This document shows, piece by piece, positions 1 through 9,675 of a stretch of DNA of 64,000 nucleotides (positions are counted from its first letter, which is position 1; every line of letters begins with the position of its first letter). Origin of the DNA: Flavobacterium tegetincola DSM 22377. GTDB taxonomy: Bacteria > Bacteroidota > Bacteroidia > Flavobacteriales > Flavobacteriaceae. Under the pieces are notes generated by a model that did no database searches, was not told the origin of the DNA, and saw only the letters and a program-made list of their open reading frames with translations. Both the position numbers and the translations under genes were made by a program. Location: positions 124,001 to 188,000 of the forward strand of contig NZ_AUDN01000015.1 of assembly GCF_000425485.1 (NCBI RefSeq), written 5' to 3'.

Positions 1-14
1 AAGGTTTTAAATAA

Positions 15-620
15 ATGATGATGAATATGAAATGTAGCTGTCTTATTGTGGTATTTTCAATATTTTTGTTCTCCTGCCAAAATCCTACACAGAAAGAAAC
101 AAATAATAAAACTAAACAGCATAGTATCTCAAAAGAAATTGCAGTAGAAAAGTTATCTAATTTAAAAGAAACAGATGATGCAGTTTCATTGAGCGATATT
201 TCTATTGATTCATTATCTCATCGCTTTGTTGAAAAATTGGAAAACGGAAAAGACTTGAGTTTGTTTTTTGCTAAAGAGTGGGTTTTCGTGTACCACGAAG
301 ATAACCGTTGCGACGGTTCAACAGACGGGGAAATCAACAATTTAAACCAATCGCACATAGATAAAACCATAAAGTTAACCGTTAAAAATGATGGAGAAGG
401 TTGGGCTTGTGAGAAAACTTTACCTAAAACTTTCGAATTGAATTTCAACCTGAAAAAAATGGTTAAATCTTGGGATAGATTTCAAATCCCAAATTATGAG
501 CAAACAGAAAAAAATGTAGTTTATGTTCTTGGGAAAGGCGAATCTGATTATTTAAAATTGTATTATGATGAAAATCACCTAATCTTTAAACTTCAATATG
601 GAAGCGAAGACCCGGGATAA
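15..620 (+). CDS. Secreted lipoprotein, unknown function
   Basis: Predicted lipoprotein of about 200 residues. The N-terminus has a hydrophobic stretch ending in a lipobox (F-L-F-S-C, Cys21 from the first ATG), so it should be lipidated and anchored in the envelope. Four in-frame ATGs lie within the first five codons; the one at position 27 gives the most typical signal peptide. The mature part begins with a polar Lys/Asn/Thr-rich linker, followed by a folded region with Trp, Cys and acidic residues (around W88, C98 and W133). I do not recognise the family. It stands alone on the + strand, back to back with a run of minus-strand broken genes. Confidence 0.75.
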   Translation: MMMNMKCSCLIVVFSIFLFSCQNPTQKETNNKTKQHSISKEIAVEKLSNLKETDDAVSLSDISIDSLSHRFVEKLENGKDLSLFFAKEWVFVYHEDNRCDGSTDGEINNLNQSHIDKTIKLTVKNDGEGWACEKTLPKTFELNFNLKKMVKSWDRFQIPNYEQTEKNVVYVLGKGESDYLKLYYDENHLIFKLQYGSEDPG

Positions 621-743
621 AGTCTAAAAGATACACGCTTATAAATCTTGTGTTCACTGCTACAAAAAACTTCCAAGTCAGAAATTAATCGTATAACTGT
701 GCTGTAATTTCAATTAACAATTTATTTTATTTTTCCACTGCGT

Positions 744-899
744 TCAACCTTTAATTTTAGAAACTTTATCAGCAGTAACATAAGGTTCTACAAGTTTTAT
801 GCAATCTCCCTTTAATTCAGAAATGCGGAAGGGAATCGAATTATTTGTAGGTTCTGTGAAAAATATTTTACCGTTTGGATCATTATAAAGTTTCAATTG
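744..899 (-). pseudogene. Gene remnant, C-terminal fragment
   Basis: On the minus strand an open stretch of 51 codons with coding character (L-Y-N-D-P-N-G-K, then E-L-K-G-D-C-I-K-L-V) runs to a TGA at 744-746. It begins immediately after an in-frame TAA at 900-902 and has no start codon. The pattern resembles the end of an SH3-like secreted protein, but this is only an impression. It is best read as the tail of a decayed gene, downstream of the frameshifted gene at 956-1443 on the same strand. Confidence 0.4.
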
Positions 900-955
900 T
901 TACTGTGTGGGGTATAAGACTCTTTTTAAATAGAGCTCCCAAGTCTCAAAACGTA

Positions 956-1443
956 CTATTTTAGGTTGCATTTAAAATTCGGGCAACCCGTACAACTATT
1001 ATTCTCAAGTTGCTGTTCGGTAGTGTAATAGGAATTTTCAATATCTCTTTTTAAGAAATGAAATTCATAGGTTTTCTGATTGATCATAATTTTAACCGCA
1101 TTTTTTGTAGAATCAATCACCCTAAATTTTAAGGTTGGACCAAAGTGAACCAAACCCATTTTGATATTTTTATTTCCTTCATCATCAGAATTACCTTCAA
1201 AAAAGTGTATGATTCTAAATCTATTGCAGTCACGATTTTAGTGCTTCCATTATTTTTAACTTTTAAGCTAATGGAGTCTATAGGTTTCGCATCAATTTCA
1301 TTTTGATACAAATAAATCGTTGAAGAGGTGTTCGCATTTATCAACCTAATACCGACTTGCTGTTTTGCTATTTGTTCTGGTTTAGAGCAAATACTTAATA
1401 AAGATGTTACAGGGAGTAGGCAAATGATTTGTATAAGTTTCAT
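956..1443 (-). pseudogene. Lipoprotein gene with a homopolymer frameshift
   Basis: Reading starts with a lipoprotein signal (L-L-S-I-C, Cys19) and continues for about 80 codons. It then leaves frame at a run of six A (1199-1204, + strand). Adding one base there joins the two halves into a continuous protein of about 160 residues that ends at 956. The rejoined C-terminal half contains F-H-F-L-K-R-D, very like F-H-F-L-K-D in the intact lipoprotein at 17099-18214, so it may be a short relative of that gene. It ends with a C-x-x-C pair (C-T-G-C). Function unknown. A one-base homopolymer error in the assembly would give the same picture. Confidence 0.65.
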
Positions 1444-1515
1444 ATATAAAGTAAAATTGAAGAGAAGGAACTCTTATTAATTAGTGCCTGAAAATAAATA
1501 TTTTCTACTTTAATC

Positions 1516-2150
1516 TTATTCATATTTAGTCCCTACATCGTCTAAATTAGAAAACATTTCTAAATCTAAATTATTAATAAATACCTTAGTTATAAAATGG
1601 TGATCTTTCCCTGTAAAACTTTCCGTTTACGTTTTACCATCTGATTTATAGTAAGTTCTTTTCACAGCATAACTTCCAGTGATCAGATTATAGGATTTGT
1701 CAATATGTTCCGTTGGCGAAACTTTATATCCCGAATCGTAACCAATCACTTTAATTTTTTTTGATGATAAATCATAACGTAATTTTATAAAACGCCCAAA
1801 AACAGCAGTTCCATTTTCGAAATAACCGAATTGTAGCACATTATTTATATACGTTAACGGAATTGAATAAATTTGATAATCGTTTGCTGATGGCAAATCT
1901 ATCTCAACTTTTTTGTTTAAACTGCTGAGAAAAAGAAGTAATTTGTAATTTGACAACTCAGATTGATTCTTAACAATTACTACCTCATCTTTTTTTAAAT
2001 CGTCATCAAAAATCAGCGAGATTTTCTTCATCTTTTTTCCACTGGCTGGGCTTTCTTCTAATTCTGCATAGCCTTTCGGTATTTTTACTTGCGCCATTAC
2101 TATTGCTAGAAAAGGTAGGAATAGGAGGTAGAAGTCAATTTTTTAAACAT
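1516..2150 (-). pseudogene. Secreted XAC2610-like protein, double lesion
   Basis: The intact-looking core is at 1627-2097, but both ends are broken. Upstream, a signal peptide (M-F-K-K-I-D-F-Y-L-L-F, ending V-M-A-Q) can be restored only by adding one base to the T6 run at 2139-2144. Downstream, an in-frame TAA at 1627-1629 is followed by another 36 sense codons before TAA at 1516-1518. The core resembles the secreted protein at 22603-23295: both have a hydrophobic strand, then V/L-I-G-Y followed by S-G/A-G-x-x-x-P, and a closing I/L-x-T-G-x. Known relatives with this beta-rich fold are periplasmic. Two independent lesions make real decay more likely than one sequencing error. Confidence 0.6.
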
Positions 2151-2161
2151 TTTAATTACTT

Positions 2162-3265
2162 TTAAATCAATTTAATTCTAAGATATTGCTTTTTAGGTTT
2201 TTCGTCGCTGGTTTCTCCCCACATTGCTTGTGCATGTATCACTTGCATATACAAGTACCCATCAGTACTCCAGAAAATATCACTAACCTTTATAGCATCA
2301 GGAAACCAATTCATAAAGCTTGCCGCCATCACTAGTTTTATCTCCTGATTAGTAATGGCGTAAAGTTCTAAATCTGAAGTAGAATCGTACGGATTACCAA
2401 AAATACAGATGATGTTTTTTTTATCTGCTGATATATAGGGATATTCATCAAAAGTTTGCTTTCTTTTCCCATTTGTTTTATCGAAAAAGGTGAAATCTGA
2501 ACTTTCGTAATACGAACCCTCAATTAAATATTGATTCAAAAATTCAACTTGACCTCTATATTTATATTCTTCTCTGGAGTCGCTATCACTTGGATTATCT
2601 ACAATTTTTATAGATTTTTTGGCAGTGGGTAAAATGATTATGCCATTCTTTTTGATAAAAGTAGTAGTATCTGCTTTTAGAAAACTTACCGCATTATTTT
2701 TCATTCTTTCAAAAGTCGATTGATCAATCAACTCCAATTTGAGGTACTTTTTTAATGGTTTCCCTTTTTCAAAAGATTCTGAGTTTTCGTTATCATTTAA
2801 AGAAGTTATGATGTTTAGATCACCATCAGTAAGCTGTATTTCATCTAAAGCACCTGTGTCGTTTTTTGCTACGTAAACTCTTTCCCAACCAGAACTTTCT
2901 ACTCTAGTTCCATCATCCCTTACATGATTTCTACCTATTCTTTCTCTAATAGCAAGCCAATTGCCCAATTCTTCTATTACGTCTAATTTTGAGCCGTATT
3001 CGCTATAATCTAAAATTTTTGATTGCTCATTACTTGCTTCTTTAAGGGCGGTTCCTTTCTTATTTGTAACAAAAACTTGTCCTATATTTTTGGTAGCATC
3101 ATAGTCAAAACTACTCATTTTAGATTCTGGACTATTAGATTTTTCAGTTACTATTGGTGCGACAGCTGCACTATTACTAGTGCTATAGTCTTATTTTTCA
3201 TTTTTACATCCAAATAATGCAAAAAGCAGCAATACTATAATATTTGTCTTTAAAAATGCTTGCAT
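2162..3265 (-). pseudogene. SH3-like lipoprotein with nonsense codon after lipobox
   Basis: The long frame 2162-3118 continues upstream, in the same frame, to ATG at 3263-3265. It encodes a lipoprotein signal (A-L-F-G-C, Cys20) but is interrupted by TAA at 3191-3193, codon 25, four codons after the cysteine. The full protein would be 367 residues: signal, Ser/Asn-rich linker, a bacterial SH3-like domain (residues about 60-130 of the full protein, with G-x-W-x-A-I and S-G-W-E-R-V-Y-V), then a beta-rich C-terminal part with F-D-E-Y-P-Y. Reinitiation at the ATG 3118 would yield an unexported protein. Function unknown. Confidence 0.7.
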
Positions 3266-3330
3266 AAGTGGTGAATGGTAAATTAGTTTTAATAGAGGAT
3301 AATTTTATGTTTGGTAAATTGGGTATTAAA

Positions 3331-3966
3331 TTACTCTTTTAAATTCAGCATCAAATAATACTCTTCTACTTTTTTTCGCATATCTTCTCTGGTTTCGAAT
3401 AAACCTTGCTTCACGGTTTCTCTATTTTCGTCAAACTCTTTGAGCATTGCACTATATTCCTCAGGAATTGCTGCTTTATGATACTTTTTATTTTTACTGA
3501 TATAAAGATAGTCGTTGTCTTTATAATAGTTAAGTGCTAGTTCTAAAACCCTTTTATAATTGTCAATGTCCGCGCTCATATATAAAAATAAACCTTCTTC
3601 TAACTGCATTTTTTGGTCTCCAGAAAAGTTGTAAAAAGCACCTACATTATTTTTGTTCCAATCCGCTAACCTCAATTTTGCTACATTATACAAAAAGTCA
3701 CTTTCATTGAAATTACCTTCTTTAAAATATGACATTGCTTGTAAAATGTATCCTTCAGGGTGTTTATGATCTAGTTTCTTGGTAATGGCTAGCAATTCCT
3801 TTGAATTTATTGTAGCAATAGTTCCATTAGCCAATAATGAGTCGGATTTAACCAATGCTTTTTTATATTGTCTTATGATGTCAAATTCATCTTGCGCATT
3901 ACTTGATTCACTCATAAATAGAAATAAAATTAAAATGGATAGGTTAAATAGGTGTTTGATATACAT
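3331..3966 (-). CDS. Secreted TPR-like protein
   Basis: The protein has 211 residues with a Sec signal peptide (cleavage after S-S-N-A, before Q-D-E-F), so it is exported. The rest is almost all helical, with a tetratricopeptide-like pattern (H-P-E-G-Y-I-L-Q-A-M-S-Y-F-K-E-G-N-F, residues about 70-90). It resembles the lipoprotein at 14624-15295 in layout: helical pairs, an aromatic block, and a C-terminal charged helix with repeated K/E. It faces a + strand pseudogene across a 290-base gap. Possibly a partner-binding periplasmic protein; function unknown. Confidence 0.7.
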   Translation of the reverse strand: MYIKHLFNLSILILFLFMSESSNAQDEFDIIRQYKKALVKSDSLLANGTIATINSKELLAITKKLDHKHPEGYILQAMSYFKEGNFNESDFLYNVAKLRLADWNKNNVGAFYNFSGDQKMQLEEGLFLYMSADIDNYKRVLELALNYYKDNDYLYISKNKKYHKAAIPEEYSAMLKEFDENRETVKQGLFETREDMRKKVEEYYLMLNLKE

Positions 3967-4254
3967 GTTAGTGAAATTGATTTATTTTAAACATAATTAA
4001 AAAAGAAGGAATAATGTTTAAATTTTAGTACTACCAAATTAAGAATTTGCCTGCGGAAATCCTAACGTACTTAAAAATAAAGGCCATTCAGATACATGTT
4101 ATTTCCTGTTCTACAAATCCATAAAACGAATATTTATACAGATGCTACAAATAAACCCTTAATGTACACGCATAACAATTTATAAGTTTGGAGTGTAAAT
4201 TATTACCTATTTTAGGTCTACTTTTAAGTAATACTTGCAAAATAAATAACTGAT

Positions 4255-4716
4255 ATGAAACCAAAAGAAGAAATAATTACAGAATAAAAGTTAAAACGGG
4301 TCGAGGAAAATCAGTAGTAATTTGGCTAATGGGGATTTTCTTAGTTGTTATGATTGGCGTATTTTACTTTTATCAAAATTACGTTAGCCAACAGTTTGAA
4401 ATATTTAATAGCATGAACGCTGACAATATTGCCACTAACAACGATCCAAACGGAAGGCCTTACATGGATGACTTTAAACATTGGAAAAATCAGTGCCACT
4501 GTTTAACCTAATTTATGAAAGGCCAACAGAGAAAAACAGTATAAGCTTTTTAGGTTTGGGTACAGAGAAAATAAAATTATATCCACCCCAAATCATTTGC
4601 CAGATTGTGATAACGCATTTGTGTTAATATGTATTCGAGCTTTTTTAAATGAGGAAAAGCAGTTTCTAGAAAGCGAAATTAATTATCAAATGCCTTCTAA
4701 TTTTCGGAGAGATTAA
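4255..4716 (+). pseudogene. Membrane protein remnant with several frameshifts
   Basis: Three overlapping frames piece together one small membrane protein. It starts at ATG 4255 and shifts after about ten codons into N-N-Y-R-I-K-V-K-T-G-R-G-K-S. It then has a transmembrane helix (V-V-I-W-L-M-G-I-F-L, from about 4315) and a linker. It shifts again near 4485 (S-V-P-L-F-N-L-I-Y-E-R-P) and near 4605 into D-C-D-N-A-F-V-L-I-C, ending at TAA 4714-4716. The region ends 17 bases before the next gene and looks like the former first gene of that block. Three shifts in 460 bases indicate an old pseudogene. Confidence 0.6.
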
Positions 4717-4733
4717 AAAATAAAAAACCAATT

Positions 4734-5627
4734 ATGAAAACTAAATTCACAATACTAATACTTGTAACAGTGCTTTTTACAAGCTGCGGTCCGAAACTAT
4801 CGGGCAAAGATGAAGAATCTTTCAAAGCATCTAAAGCCAAAATGGAAGAAACATTAGATGAAGCCGATAAAGAAAAGCTAGAGATTGCTTTAAGAGTGGT
4901 AGTTATGAAAGCCATGAAAGAAAAATGGGACAAGCCAGATGATGTTAGGTTTAAGGGTAAATCATTTGACGCTATTTCTATGGTGATGGTGGACGGTAAA
5001 ACTTTTTCGGGTTTGGTGAGCTATGCAGAAAATTTTTTGAAAGAAGATAGGGATAAAAATATCGCAGAGCACACCAAAGAAATTGATAGTTTAAAAAAAG
5101 ATAACGAGAAAATTTCTTTACAAAACAAAGAATTAGATGGATTTAAATTAACGAAAATCAGTTTGGTTGAGGGCGAGTTCATGTCTGAGAAAGTACCTTA
5201 TGTTGATTATACATTGATTAATAAAACCGGGCAAGAAATTTTGAGATATACCATCCAAATGGATGTGTTCGATGCCAAAACTGGTCAGCTAGTTGCGTCA
5301 GGTTCACGGGGAACTGGCGAAGAAATCGACGCTGATGACAACATTGAAGGAATAAAGCCAGATGAAGAATATTCGACTACCGAAGTTTTGAACGGAATTG
5401 ACTCAACAAGTGAATTTTTGAAAAACGCAAAATATCCTATAACAAATCTCTCAAGCTATAATTTGAAGATAAAAGTTTTTTTAGCAATGATGATCACTAA
5501 AAAAGGAAAGTATATAAGGACTAAAACTAATAACAATCTCGAGCAACAAATTGCAGTACTAGAAACAACAATCAAAGAATTAAAAGAGAAAAAGGGAACA
5601 TTAGACGAACTACAACTTACCGATTAA
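4734..5627 (+). CDS. Lipoprotein with coiled coils, DUF6694-like N-terminus
   Basis: Lipoprotein of 297 residues (F-T-S-C, Cys18). The first 70 mature residues (G-K-D-E-E-S-F-K-A-S, then K-M-E-E-T-L-D-E-A-D-K-E-K-L-E-I-A-L) resemble the small DUF6694-type lipoproteins of Gram-negative bacteria. A coiled coil follows (about 115-145), then a beta domain (about 148-250, with Y-V-D-Y-T-L-I-N-K-T-G-Q-E-I), and a second C-terminal coiled coil (about 265-290). The beta domain looks like a FxLyD-type fold. Likely envelope anchored; function unknown. Confidence 0.7.
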   Translation: MKTKFTILILVTVLFTSCGPKLSGKDEESFKASKAKMEETLDEADKEKLEIALRVVVMKAMKEKWDKPDDVRFKGKSFDAISMVMVDGKTFSGLVSYAENFLKEDRDKNIAEHTKEIDSLKKDNEKISLQNKELDGFKLTKISLVEGEFMSEKVPYVDYTLINKTGQEILRYTIQMDVFDAKTGQLVASGSRGTGEEIDADDNIEGIKPDEEYSTTEVLNGIDSTSEFLKNAKYPITNLSSYNLKIKVFLAMMITKKGKYIRTKTNNNLEQQIAVLETTIKELKEKKGTLDELQLTD

Positions 5628-5710
5628 ATTCACATAAAATTGCTTTGTCATATCTAATTTCAAAATCATTATTTTATAAATTAATTCATCAGTAGATTTA
5701 ACCTTACTTT

Positions 5711-6326
5711 ATGAAAAATTTCAATAAAATTGTTCTTACTTATATAATTTTCTTTGGATTTTCACAAGAAATACCTGCTCAAGTAAAACAACTAAACTTT
5801 AAAAAAAACGGAGTTTATCTTGGTGCGTATTCAGGTACTTGGTTTGGTACCGGCAAAAATGCTGTTTTAGGAGATGCCATTATGGGCGGTTTGTTGCTGG
5901 AGCTAAAAAGTGAAAAAAGCGGATTGGGATTCAATTTTGATTTTTTTGGAAATTTGGGCAAAACTGAACTATTATACAAAAAAAAAAGTGACGAGCAGAT
6001 TATAGAAAAAAATGGTTATTCAGGTGTTCAAATATCTTTACAATACAGTCATGAAATTTATGCTAATAACAGACTTGCTATAGAAGGTATCTGCGGTTTT
6101 GGATTTGGGGATTTAAGTTTTAGCGTTCCAGATTAGGAAAATGGCGTGGGCGAGTCTAGCTTTTTTGTAGATCCAGGCGTAGAAAATTCGATATTTCGTT
6201 GGTTAAGAGATATTTAATCAGTTTAAGGCAAAATATAATTTAGCCAATTATAAATTAAAAAACCCTACTAGCACCGATATTGGAGGCAATTTTTTAACCA
6301 CAAAACTTATTTTAGGCCGACGCTAA
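5711..6326 (+). pseudogene. Outer-membrane beta-barrel protein, disrupted
   Basis: The first 141 codons encode a signal peptide (ending I-P-A-Q) and alternating beta strands of a small outer-membrane barrel (V-Y-L-G-A-Y-S-G-T-W-F-G, L-G-F-N-F-D-F-F-G, I-E-G-I-C-G-F-G-F-G). TAG at 6134-6136 stops it. Sense codons continue in the same frame (S-S-F-F-V-D-P-G-V) to about 6216, and after a frameshift the last strand can be read (N-F-L-T-T-K-L-I-L-G-R-R) to TAA 6324-6326. The closing strand ending in aromatic and Arg residues is typical of such barrels. Complete length would be about 200 residues. Confidence 0.65.
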
Positions 6327-6358
6327 AATTTCTTCTAAATACATTATATAAAAATCCA

Positions 6359-7657
6359 ATGAAAAAATATTTCAGCTTATACATTGCACTCATTTTGAGT
6401 TTTTTTTCCTGTAAAAATTCTGGCGACACAATAGAAAATACTAAGGTGAACCACAATACATTATTGGTAGCAACAGAAGGAAAAGTCTTAAATTTTGATA
6501 TCGATGAACATAAAATAGCTTGGGAATACACGAGTATAATTGACGCTGCCGGTAACAGAAATTATTTTGTGGTAGATGCCGAGAATCTATTCATGCCTTT
6601 TGAGAGTGGCGACTTCATCAACTTCGATGTTAATACGGGTAAAATAATCTGGAAAAAGCAAGTTTCAGAAAGCGATAGTGAAATAAAAGAGGGTAGTAAC
6701 GATGAAAATGCCGAAGCGGAGCGATTAAAGGAATTAATGCCATTATTGATGACCAAGCCAATGATTGATGGTCAGCAGGTAGTAATTGCAAGAACAGTGC
6801 AACCTACCCAAGGTGTGGGTTACCTATTTAATTTTGATAGAGCCAATGGAAAAGAAAAATGGCGTAGCGACTTACCAACGGTTTTTAATTTTTTTGCACC
6901 AATAAAATACAGGAATAATTACTTTGTAAACTCTGCCGTTTATTTAGAAATGTTTACACCAGAACCAGGCACATCAACCAGTTATGGTATGTTTGAAGGT
7001 GCGGAAGTATCGGGAGAAGCTCCGACGTATAATCAAACCAACCAATTTGAAAAACCGATTTACACCCAAATGCAAGCCAATGATGAAAGTATTTTTATCG
7101 GCGATGAAAGCGGGAAATTTTACTGTTTGAAACTTGATAAAAATGCAAGTTTGCCGGATATAGATATGATGGATCCCAACAGTACTTTTATCAAAAATCC
7201 TAAAGTTTTTAAATGGACTTTTAGTGATGCGCAGTTTGATTTTCAAGAAAACGGAATTACTTTTTTAGATGATAATACGCTTTTTGTGGAGATGAAAACA
7301 GGCTTATCCGATCAATCTTGCATTTTTGCATTGGATGCCGATAACGGAAAAGTGAAATGGAAAAAGGTGGTTAAAGGAAGCATCAATATTTGGAATTTGA
7401 AAGACGGTAAAATTATGGGTAGTACCGAAAATAGTATTTTTTGGTTAAATACAGACGGCGAGAATTATACCGAAATGCCAACAAAAAATAAAGTTTTATC
7501 CAATATAGATTTGGTGGATAAAACGCATTTAATTTACGTAAACGAAAGAGGGATTGAAACGTTGGACATCAAAACCAAAAAAACAACCGTGACTTTTGCG
7601 AAGGCGTTTAGAGTAAATTCTCATAATAATTTGCAGATCAAATATATTGGTAAATAA
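6359..7657 (+). CDS. PQQ-like beta-propeller lipoprotein
   Basis: Lipoprotein of 432 residues (S-F-F-S-C, Cys18) with repeated propeller-blade motifs of the PQQ/BamB type: V-N-T-G-K-I-I-W-K-K, A-N-G-K-E-K-W-R-S and A-D-N-G-K-V-K-W-K-K, at residues about 95, 165 and 335. No dehydrogenase residues are apparent, so a binding or scaffolding role on the periplasmic side is more likely than catalysis. It is followed after three bases by another lipoprotein and then by the two TM-PH-DKNYY genes, which suggests one transcript from 6359 to at least 11502. Confidence 0.8.
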   Translation: MKKYFSLYIALILSFFSCKNSGDTIENTKVNHNTLLVATEGKVLNFDIDEHKIAWEYTSIIDAAGNRNYFVVDAENLFMPFESGDFINFDVNTGKIIWKKQVSESDSEIKEGSNDENAEAERLKELMPLLMTKPMIDGQQVVIARTVQPTQGVGYLFNFDRANGKEKWRSDLPTVFNFFAPIKYRNNYFVNSAVYLEMFTPEPGTSTSYGMFEGAEVSGEAPTYNQTNQFEKPIYTQMQANDESIFIGDESGKFYCLKLDKNASLPDIDMMDPNSTFIKNPKVFKWTFSDAQFDFQENGITFLDDNTLFVEMKTGLSDQSCIFALDADNGKVKWKKVVKGSINIWNLKDGKIMGSTENSIFWLNTDGENYTEMPTKNKVLSNIDLVDKTHLIYVNERGIETLDIKTKKTTVTFAKAFRVNSHNNLQIKYIGK

Positions 7658-7660
7658 ATC

Positions 7661-8323
7661 ATGAAAAAAGCAATACTAATCTTAACAATGCTGGTTTCAC
7701 TTTTTGCTTGTAACGAGACAAAGAAGCAAGAAGCGGTTGCCGATAAACAAGATAGCACAGCAGTAAAGATGGCTCCGCTAGAAATTACAGAAATCGAACC
7801 TGATACTTCAGAAACGGTTTTAGAAAGCGATAGTTATGAAAGTGGAATAACTAATACTAACGAAGAACCGGAAGAAGATATTACGGCTAAAGACAGCATC
7901 AATTTCGATAAATATTCGGTTGATGTTCAAGAAGTAAACAAGAAAGCACCGCTCGATTTTAGCAGTTATCCAGATGCTAAATTTTTCAAAACCCGCATAA
8001 CGGAAGCTTATAATGAAGACACAAGCGTAGTTTTTGGCGGACATTATGTTGGGACTATTTTTGGATGTGGCGCAAGTTGTATTATGGGATTTATAATGGA
8101 TGTGAGAGACGGTAAAATTTATGATTTGCCTTTAGGCGAGCAAAATATGTGCTTTTGGGATATAGACAAAGCGATTAGTAATCCGGATAGCCGGTTATTT
8201 ATCTCGGCCATTTGCAAAGAAAATGAAGACAGCAAAGTAGCCAATTATATCGCTTACGTGTGGAATGAGGAGCAAAAAGTTTTTGAAAGTATAGCCGAAA
8301 AAGAATTTCTAATCAAGAAATAA
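7661..8323 (+). CDS. Lipoprotein with G-H-Y / G-C-G-x-S-C motif
   Basis: Lipoprotein of 220 residues (L-F-A-C, Cys17). An acidic, Thr/Glu-rich linker of about 75 residues precedes a compact domain (about 90-220). The domain contains F-G-G-H-Y followed by F-G-C-G-A-S-C, D-V-R-D-G-K-I-Y-D-L-P and a late C-K-E. This signature (G-H-Y, then W/F-G-C-G-T/A-x-C, then D-x-x-x-G-K-v-y) recurs in uncharacterised periplasmic proteins of many Gram-negative bacteria; the cysteines probably form disulfides. The stop codon is directly followed by the ATG of the next gene, so the two are translationally linked. Function unknown. Confidence 0.75.
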   Translation: MKKAILILTMLVSLFACNETKKQEAVADKQDSTAVKMAPLEITEIEPDTSETVLESDSYESGITNTNEEPEEDITAKDSINFDKYSVDVQEVNKKAPLDFSSYPDAKFFKTRITEAYNEDTSVVFGGHYVGTIFGCGASCIMGFIMDVRDGKIYDLPLGEQNMCFWDIDKAISNPDSRLFISAICKENEDSKVANYIAYVWNEEQKVFESIAEKEFLIKK

Positions 8324-9607
8324 ATGGAAAGTACTTTTACTTTTAAAGGTCAATTACTTACAGCAAAATACCTCTCAAGCTTTATATTGGTTTCAGTAAT
8401 TGTTTTTGGAGTTTTATGTTCGCTCTATTATTTTAAAGGGTACGATTTAGTTTTCCATCTTTTTTCAGGTAGTATCAGCAGAGAAGTGTCAATTATGTTC
8501 TTTGTAGTATTCTCTGCAATTATAAGTATGTATATCGCATACCGCTTTACTATTTCATATTTTAAAAATACCGTTAAGTTATCGCTAAATGATGAAGATT
8601 TAGAAGTAAGTTATAATAACGAGAAGGTCATCATTAAAATTAAAAATATCACTCATTTATTTTTTTATAAAAAATTGCAAGCTTGGTCTAAAATTACTGT
8701 TCAAACCGATCAACAAAACATAAATATAAATCTTGGCAATGTATTTTTAGGGATTTACAATCCAGAGGTGGATGACTTTTTTGCGTTAATAAAATCTACT
8801 TTAGTTCAAAAATACAATCTAAATTATGAGGCTGGTCACTCATATAAGGGCAAGCAAATGTTAAAATTTACCAACGGCCAACAAAATAAACATACCCTTA
8901 AGTTTCTAAAAGTAGTATTCGGTAGCTTGATCGTTGCCATAATTATGATATTTATCATTAGCAATTTTTACACTGATAATAAAGGTTTCAACAATAATTA
9001 CAACTCCTCAAATTATCAAAATATTTATACAACAGATGGCAAAAACCAGTATGTAAATGGTATAAAGTTCCCCTTAAAAGTCGATCATATATTTTGGGGC
9101 ACAAGAACAGTCAATTTAAATCATCTTCAAGTTTTACAAAAACCATCAGATAATAGACGTCACATTTTATTTTCAGATAAAAAGACAATCTACTATTACG
9201 ATGAACAGCGCAAAAGTTTTGTAAGTGCAGGAAACATAGCTGATTTAATACCATATGGTGAGGGTGTTTTTACCGATAATAAACTTATTTATTACACAGA
9301 AACAAAACCACTAAAAACACGGGCAAATGGGATTTATGGTTACCAGACCATCCTTTATAAAACAAATCTTCAAAAAAGTGGAATGATTATTTTACATCAA
9401 TTAAGAGATGCAACGGTTTATCAAAATGAAAATGAGTACTACATTTCGATAAATGACGACCCTATTTCTCTTTACAAGATTGATAATTTCTCACTCTTTA
9501 AAAAGAATGTGATTGACAATAACTTAACACCTATCAATGAATACAAAGGCTTTGTAACTATTAAAGACCCAAGCTTAGTTTTAAAAATTAGCACCAGAAA
9601 AAAATAA
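8324..9607 (+). CDS. Three-TM protein with PH-like domain and DKNYY-type tail
   Basis: Protein of 427 residues. Two transmembrane helices (about 16-37 and 53-75) lead into a small beta domain resembling bacterial PH domains (about 80-165: L-S-L-N-D-E-D-L, then I-K-N-I-T-H-L-F-F-Y). A third helix (about 195-215) should place the C-terminal half in the periplasm. That half shares a long segment with the next gene (H-I-L-F-S-D-K-K-T-I-Y-Y-Y-D matches H-L-L-F-S-D-N-K-A-I-Y-Y-Y-D) but lacks the four DKNYY units found there. It is probably a shortened paralogue, sitting 68 bases before its longer sister. Confidence 0.75.
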   Translation: MESTFTFKGQLLTAKYLSSFILVSVIVFGVLCSLYYFKGYDLVFHLFSGSISREVSIMFFVVFSAIISMYIAYRFTISYFKNTVKLSLNDEDLEVSYNNEKVIIKIKNITHLFFYKKLQAWSKITVQTDQQNININLGNVFLGIYNPEVDDFFALIKSTLVQKYNLNYEAGHSYKGKQMLKFTNGQQNKHTLKFLKVVFGSLIVAIIMIFIISNFYTDNKGFNNNYNSSNYQNIYTTDGKNQYVNGIKFPLKVDHIFWGTRTVNLNHLQVLQKPSDNRRHILFSDKKTIYYYDEQRKSFVSAGNIADLIPYGEGVFTDNKLIYYTETKPLKTRANGIYGYQTILYKTNLQKSGMIILHQLRDATVYQNENEYYISINDDPISLYKIDNFSLFKKNVIDNNLTPINEYKGFVTIKDPSLVLKISTRKK

Positions 9608-9675
9608 ATTTTTAATATTTTATAATAACAATTTTGGTTGTTAATGGTATTTCAAATTGAATAATTATAAAAAAA

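Noticed and set aside
6359..7657. PQQ-dependent dehydrogenase or BamB
   Set aside because: Lacks the length and catalytic residues of dehydrogenases, and the neighbourhood is not that of bamB; kept as a generic propeller lipoprotein.
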